Source of the DNA: Gymnogyps californianus
Lineage: Eukaryota > Chordata > Aves > Accipitriformes > Cathartidae
Direction of reading: 5' to 3'
Assembly (NCBI RefSeq): GCF_018139145.2
Contig: NC_059482.1
Span: 22,281,332-22,345,331, forward strand
Length of the DNA: 64,000 nucleotides
Shown here: positions 59,280 through 64,000 of the stretch, in pieces
Layout of the letters: every line of letters begins with the position of its first letter
How positions within the stretch are numbered: the first letter of the stretch is position 1
The notes under the pieces: generated by a model
What the model saw: the letters and a program-made list of their open reading frames with translations, nothing else
The model's database searches: none
What the model was told of the DNA's origin: nothing
Program-made: the position numbers and the translations under genes

Positions 59280-59420
59280 GGCAGCGCCGCCGCTGCCGCC
59301 GCGCCGCGCCGCTCCGCTCCGCTACCGGGGGTGGGGGCGGTGAGGCCACGCCCTCCCCGGACACGCCCCTCCCGGCCCCGCCCGGCCCCGCCTCTCTCCG
59401 GTAGCGGCCGCTCGGTGCTC
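59280..59420 (-). promoter_or_regulatory. FHOD1: FHOD1 promoter, CpG island
   Basis: Directly upstream of the FHOD1 start the minus strand carries several GC boxes (GGGGCGGGG-type, from plus-strand 59370-59397). It also has repeated GGAGC/GGCGC units just before the ATG. There is no TATA box. The CpG-rich block extends across exon 1, from about 58950 to 59720. Confidence 0.55.
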
Positions 59421-60899
59421 GGCGCGCCCTCCCGCGGGCATCCCGGAGGCGTAGCGGGGGTTGCCCGCTCGCAGCTGCCTCCCGTCCTCGGAGGGATGCT
59501 CCGCCGGGATGCTTCGTCGGAAGGCTCCGGAGTCAGGGATGCTCCGGGTGCGCGGGGATGCTCCGGGCTGTCCCGGAGTACCGGGTGGGGCTGCTCGCCC
59601 CGGGTGAACTGGAACACGGGTGGGCGGCTGGGCTGAACCTCCCCATTCTGGGGCAGGGGGGAAAGCGGCGGAGGGATGAGGCACCCTGAACCGGGCAGCC
59701 CCGGAGCCAGGGGTGCAGAGCGGTACCACCCCGGCAGCGGGGCAGCCGCCGGGGCCGCTGTTGATGCTAACGAGGGCATCCAGGATGGATCACGTAGTGT
59801 TCATCGCCGCGGCTATGGCAGGCTCGGAAAGGAAGACGCAAAGGAGAGCCGGGACCCCCGGGAGGACCCAGGGGGGACTGTGGCTGCACCGGGGATGAGA
59901 CTGGGGACACAAGAAGGTCTCATCGCTTTTGGACTCAGCATGAAGCGCCGCTGGGCACGCTGAGCACAACCCAGCAAGGTTTTGCAAAGGTGATTTTACT
60001 TTCTTTTTGACTGATGACCTGGCAGTGACGATGGCCCAACGCGATGGAGCAGCGGGCAGGGAGCCTTCCCCTCGCTCCCAGCTCCCAGTAGGAGCGAGGT
60101 GTGAGCAGACTCCGGGGGGGAGCTCAGCAGAGACGCCCAAGCAGCGGCACGGGCCGTGTCCATGATTTAATTACGCCTTTGACAACTTAAAAGGGGAGCC
60201 GGAGGCAGCTTCTTCTCAGCAGCAGCCCTTGCGAGGCCATTCCTGCGCTGCCTTTCCTGGCAGGAGCCGGCTGGCAGGCGGCGGCAGCAGCAAGCTGCTT
60301 TCCCCAGCCGTTTTCTTCCGCTGGCAAACATTTGCTGCACAGTTGTGCCGGGTCAGAGAGATGGGAAGAGGCGATGCCGCCGAGGCTGCCGGGGAGGTGT
60401 CCTGCGGCCCATTCCCCCCTCACCAGCGAGCTCTGCCTGGCACTTGACATCTGAGGGTGCCCGTGTCATACGTAGTACCAGCCAGAGGGCTCGGCCCGGC
60501 CAAGGTGTCCTTCTGTCCTGGCTCTGGGGACACACAGACACAGCTCAGAGCTGGTTCGCCATGAAGCACTCTGCCAGTGTCCCTTTCTGCCCCCTGCCAG
60601 GTGGCATCCCCACTCCCTGGGCTGCCTGGGCATCCCTCGCTGCCCGCCCCGGATGTGGGGCCCTGGATCTGGGAGCCACAGGGATGGGATGTGGGAGACG
60701 GGGCACCTCCCGGAGCAGGGGGGATGGCCCAGGGTCGGTAGGCAAGTGGGAGCTTTTAGGGGTGTCTGAGAGGGGCTGGGGAGGTGAGGGAGACCCCGGA
60801 ACCATGGGGGGCCCCCTGGGGTGCTCCCACGCTGGTGCTCAGGCAGTGACTGGGGCAGGGATGGGTGGTCTCGGCTGGCAGCAGAAGGGGCTAGGCTGG
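59421..60899. other. Spacer between divergent FHOD1 and SLC9A5, proximal part
   Basis: The left 300 bp is still CpG-rich and may belong to the FHOD1 island. No exon, RNA gene or repeat was recognised in the rest. Confidence 0.6.
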
Positions 60900-62150
60900 G
60901 AGGGGGACTGGGTGGGGTGGGGAGACTGGGAATCCAGTGGGTGCAGGAGGACTGAGCCAGGGTGAGGGGACTCGGGCAGAGCAGGGGCACCAGGGGAGGG
61001 CACGAGGGACCAGGGTGATGCAGGAGGCACCGGGCAGGAGCCAGGGGACTGGCGTGGGTAGGGGGCACCAGGGTAGAGGCAGGGGGGCTGCTGTGGGGCA
61101 GGGGGCACTGGAGCACGTGCAGGGGGCAGCAGGGTAGGGGCAGGGGGACTGGCATGGGCAGGGGCATCGGGGCAGGAGCAGGGGGCACCAGGGTGATGCA
61201 GGGGGGCACCGGGGCAGGCGCAGGGGGATTGGCATGGGCAGGGGGCACCGGGGCAGGAGCAGGGGGCACCAGGGTGATGCAGGGGGGCACTGGGGCAGGC
61301 ACAGGGGGACTGGCATGGGGCAGGGGGCCCCGGGGCAGGAGCAGGGGCACCAGGGTGATGCAGGGGGGCACTGGGGCAGGCACAGCGGGACTGGCATGGG
61401 GCAGGGGGCACCGGGGCAGGAGCAGGGGGAACCAGGGTGATGCAGGGGGGCACCGGGGCAGGCGCAGGGGGATTGGCATGGGGCAGGGGGCACCGGGGCA
61501 GGAGCAGGGGGCACCAGGGTGATGCAGGGGGCACCGGGGCAGGTGCAGGGGGACTGGCATGGGGCAGGGGGCACCGGGGCAGGAGCAGGGGGACCAGGGT
61601 GATGCAGGGGGGCACCGGGGCAGGTGCAGGGGGACTGGCATGGGGCAGGGGGCACCGGGGCAGGAGCAGGGGGGACCAGGGTGATGCAGGGGGGCACCGG
61701 GGCAGGTGCAGGGGGACTGGCATGGGGCAGGGGGCACCGGGGCAGGAGCAGGGGGCACCAGGGTGATGCAGGGGGCACCGGGGCAGGCGCAGGGGGACTG
61801 GCATGGGGCAGGGGGCACCCAGGCAGGAGCAGGGGGGACCAGGGTGATGCAGGGGGGCACCGGGGCAGGTGCAGGGGACTGGCATGGGGCAGGGGGCACC
61901 GGGGCAGGAGCAGGGGGAACCAGGGTGATGCAGGGGGCACCGGGGCAGGCGCAGGGGGACTGGCATGGGCAGGGGGCACCGGGGCAGGAGCAGGGGGGCC
62001 GAGGTGAGGCAGGGGGCACCGGGGCAGGAGCAGGGGGGCCGAGGTGGGGCAGGGGGCACCGGGACGGTGCAGGTGCACTGGGGTGGAGGGGATGCACAGG
62101 GTGAGCCGGGCCCCGGGGCAGGTACAGGGGGCCGGGGGCAGTACCGGGGA
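60900..62150. repeat. G-rich minisatellite, ~81-bp unit, upstream of SLC9A5
   Basis: Tandem units containing GGGGCAGGAGCAGGGGGCA, CCAGGGTGATGCAGGGGGG and a GACTGGCATGGG landmark. The landmark GGCATGGG recurs near 61151, 61230, 61312, 61394, 61478, 61556, 61637, 61717, 61799, 61882 and 61963, giving steps of 78-84 bp. Less regular units flank this core. The plus strand is full of GGGG runs, so it should form G-quadruplexes. All three minus-strand frames are open for hundreds of codons (Pro/Cys/Ala repeats) because the unit has no stops there; this is not evidence of a protein. Confidence 0.92.
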
Positions 62151-62341
62151 CCCCGGGGCAGTACCGGGGGGGGAAGGCCGGGGCGGGCCCGGCCCGGGCG
62201 GGGCGGGGAGCGGCGGGCGGAGCCCGTGGCGTGGGGCGTGGGGCGTGGGGGGGGGGGCGGGCCGGCCCGGCGCGGCCCACGTGCGCGTGACGCGGGCGGG
62301 GGCCGGGAGCACGGCGGAGCGGCGGGGAGCGGCGCGGGGCC
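62151..62341 (+). promoter_or_regulatory. SLC9A5: SLC9A5 promoter region, CpG island
   Basis: Very CpG-dense, with several GGGCGGGG boxes, repeated GGGGCGTGG units at 62229-62248 and an E-box CACGTG at 62278-62283. There is no TATA box. An in-frame stop at 62288-62290 sits upstream of the start codon, so the reading frame cannot begin earlier in this exon. Confidence 0.5.
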
Positions 62342-62474
62342 ATGCAGCCCCCGGCGGCCTCCCCCGGCCCCGCTGCCCCGGCGGGCGCCGAGCTGCTGCG
62401 GTGGCAGTGGCGGGAGGTGCAGGCGCCCTGCCTTGTGGCCGCCTGGATCCTGGTGGCCAGCCTGGCCAAGATCG
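62342..62474 (+). CDS. SLC9A5: Sodium/hydrogen exchanger 5, coding exon 1 (partial gene)
   Basis: NHE5 is a plasma-membrane and endosomal Na+/H+ antiporter, mainly neuronal. Only the first coding exon is in the window: ATG at 62342, 44 codons and one base, then donor GTGAGT at 62475. After an Ala/Pro-rich start it reads LLRWQWREVQAPCLVAAWI and then LVASLAKI. This matches the start of vertebrate NHE5, where the segment enters the first core membrane helix, and the phase-1 junction after AAG ATC G is as expected. The N-terminus is shorter than in human and lacks a clear signal-peptide-like leader. The position, divergent from FHOD1, agrees with mammalian synteny. Exon 2 is not found before 64000. 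Confidence 0.85.
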
Positions 62475-64000
62475 GTGAGTGTGTCGTCGTTCCCCCCCCC
62501 CCCCCCCCCCCTCCCCGACACCCCCCCACCCGGTCCCTCGGGCTCCGGGAGCAGCTGCGCCCACCCCCGGGGCAGGCAGGGTGGGATGCGGCATCCCCGG
62601 TGGGCGTGGGGGTATCCGGGGAGAAGGGTGCCACCGCACACCAGGACACGGGTCGTGGGGACAAATGGCCGGAGCCCGGCTGGTCACCATCCTCAGCTGG
62701 GCTGCGGTGGCCTGGCACGACCCTGTGCCACATCCTTGCGTGCCTTTCCGTGGGATGACGAGCAGTGATGAGGTGAAGGTACAGCCCGAGGGACAACGCG
62801 GGGGCCCGGGCCTGTTTTCCCTGCGAGGGATGGACGATGGGCGCGGAGGAGGGAGGGTTCAGGAGGAGAAGAGGAGCTGAGCAGGGATGCCCACAAGGAT
62901 GTCCCATGCCCCAAAGGCTGGCACAGCACATGCTGTCGGCAGGGCTGGAAGCCGTTCGATCCCTCCAGCCCCCCGGGAAGGGCTCGGTGGTGTCAGTGTT
63001 GGGCAAGATGTGTCCCCGGCAGCCTGGGGACGGGTCCGTCCTGTGGTCCCCTCCGGTGGGTCACTCCAGATCCGCATGGCCTCGGGCTCTCGTGCTCCCC
63101 AGCACAGGACCCCACAGCCGGGGGGAGGCTCCGCCACGAGAGGCTGCGTGGGAAGGTGCAAGGAGGATGTGTGTGAGCTGCCGCAGGGCTCTGCCCCCCA
63201 CCAGCACCCTGGGTGCTGGGGAGGGGATGCCCGCGTGTGGGTGCCCAGCAGGGTCCCCAGAGGGCTGGTCCCCCCCAGTGCCCCTGCCTGCTGTGCTGGG
63301 CCCAAGGGACAAGACCATGACCTTGAGGCAGGTTTCCTCCTTGGGGACCCCACTGTGGGCACAGCCCCCGTGACGGGGACATGGGCACCCTCTTAGTCTG
63401 GAGCCAGCTCAAGAACTGCAGGTTCAGAGTTAGGCAGAGGAGTCTCCGAGCAGCCGGGGACCAGCAGCGGCTCTCGGTACACAGGGGACAGCTAGAGCTG
63501 TGACCACCAGCTGGCCTCTGCCTGTCCCAAGCGTCATCGAAACCACTGCCGTGGACCTCGCGCTCCTCTCCTTCCTTGCCTTCTCGCAAGGGAGACCTAA
63601 AGCATCGCGAGGAATGAATTAAAGGGCGTCGTGAGCTTAAAAATACAACCCTCTGTCTGCAGCGGTGCCACCTCCAGCTGCTAAGCGTGTCCCTCCTACC
63701 TGCAGAAGATCAGAGAGATGATTCCTTTCCCTGGCTCTCATTTCCTTCTCTCAAACATCTCCCTGGAGCTGCTCCCTGTGTGGGTTTCGCTTGACATGCT
63801 CCCCTCGCCACCCTTGCCTTTGTCCCGGCAGTGCCGGCGGGTCTGAGCAGGGGGGGGCCTGAGCTGGGGTCATTCCCAAGGCCCCAGCCCCGCCACGCTC
63901 TTCCAGGCCTGAGGCGAGCTGATGGCCACTCTCCCTCTCCATCTGGGAGACACAACCCTGACGGTCGGTAGCTCCTCGCTCAGCGCATCCAATGGGTCCG
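62475..64000 (+). other. SLC9A5 intron 1, 5' part
   Basis: Starts with donor GTGAGTGTG and runs off the window. A run of 20 C at 62492-62511 lies 17 bases after the donor. No second exon or other feature is recognised. Confidence 0.7.
62492..62511. repeat. Poly-C homopolymer, 20 bases
   Basis: An uninterrupted C run just inside SLC9A5 intron 1, followed by CTCCCC and ACCCCCCCA. Homopolymer length here is prone to both real polymorphism and sequencing error. Confidence 0.9.

Noticed and set aside
60466..63006. A minus-strand open frame of 846 codons, very rich in Pro, Cys and Ala (plus two of about 600 codons in other frames)
   Set aside because: It is the C-rich strand of the 81-bp minisatellite, which lacks stop trinucleotides in every frame. 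All three frames are open equally, and the frame overlaps SLC9A5 exon 1 antisense.
1..64000. CRISPR arrays, insertion sequences, tRNA/rRNA genes, operons, phage or toxin systems
   Set aside because: Nothing of the kind is seen. The window is vertebrate chromosomal DNA with split genes, and the tandem repeats lack spacer/repeat architecture.

Overview
This window is vertebrate nuclear DNA, most likely from a bird. The evidence is four split genes with vertebrate protein sequences and GT-AG introns, fragments of the CR1 retrotransposon family, short intergenic distances and very GC-rich DNA with CpG islands, as on avian microchromosomes. A turtle or crocodilian cannot be excluded. No bacterial, plasmid, phage or CRISPR feature is present. 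Exon limits were worked out by hand from reading frame, splice sites and family knowledge. The coding exons of HSD11B2 and FHOD1 join in frame from start to stop.

Layout, left to right. (1) 1-15950, plus strand: the 3' two thirds of ATP6V0D1, subunit d of the membrane sector of the V-type proton pump. Six coding exons cover residues 102-351. The introns are AT-richer than the rest of the window and contain CR1 fragments. (2) 16550-34550, minus strand: a complete HSD11B2, the NAD-dependent cortisol/corticosterone oxidase. It has five coding exons and 389 codons. Intron 1 is 14.9 kb and holds an internal CpG island and a minisatellite. HSD11B2 and ATP6V0D1 are tail to tail. (3) 34530-35795: the compact HSD11B2 promoter (TATA, CCAAT, GC boxes), directly followed by a 1 kb satellite of GGCTC/AGCTC pentamers with a recurring spacer motif. 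(4) 35796-42905: 7 kb with no recognisable gene. (5) 42910-59280, minus strand: a complete FHOD1 formin with 24 coding exons and 1286 codons, including two small cassette-like exons. (6) 59280-62341: the spacer between divergent FHOD1 and SLC9A5, filled largely by an 81-bp G-rich minisatellite. (7) 62342-64000, plus strand: SLC9A5 coding exon 1 and the start of its first intron; the rest lies beyond the window.

The genes are a conserved neighbourhood (human 16q22.1) rather than a pathway. ATP6V0D1 acts in organelle acidification, HSD11B2 in steroid inactivation, FHOD1 in actin filament assembly and SLC9A5 in Na+/H+ exchange. Relative to the human order, FHOD1-SLC9A5 is inverted with respect to HSD11B2-ATP6V0D1, which puts a rearrangement breakpoint in the 35-43 kb interval.

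I did not find a new biological system. The most unusual elements are the switch-region-like satellite next to the HSD11B2 promoter, with an apparent CpG-decay gradient along it; the inversion breakpoint interval; the phase-matched FHOD1 cassette exons; and the 81-bp minisatellite upstream of SLC9A5.
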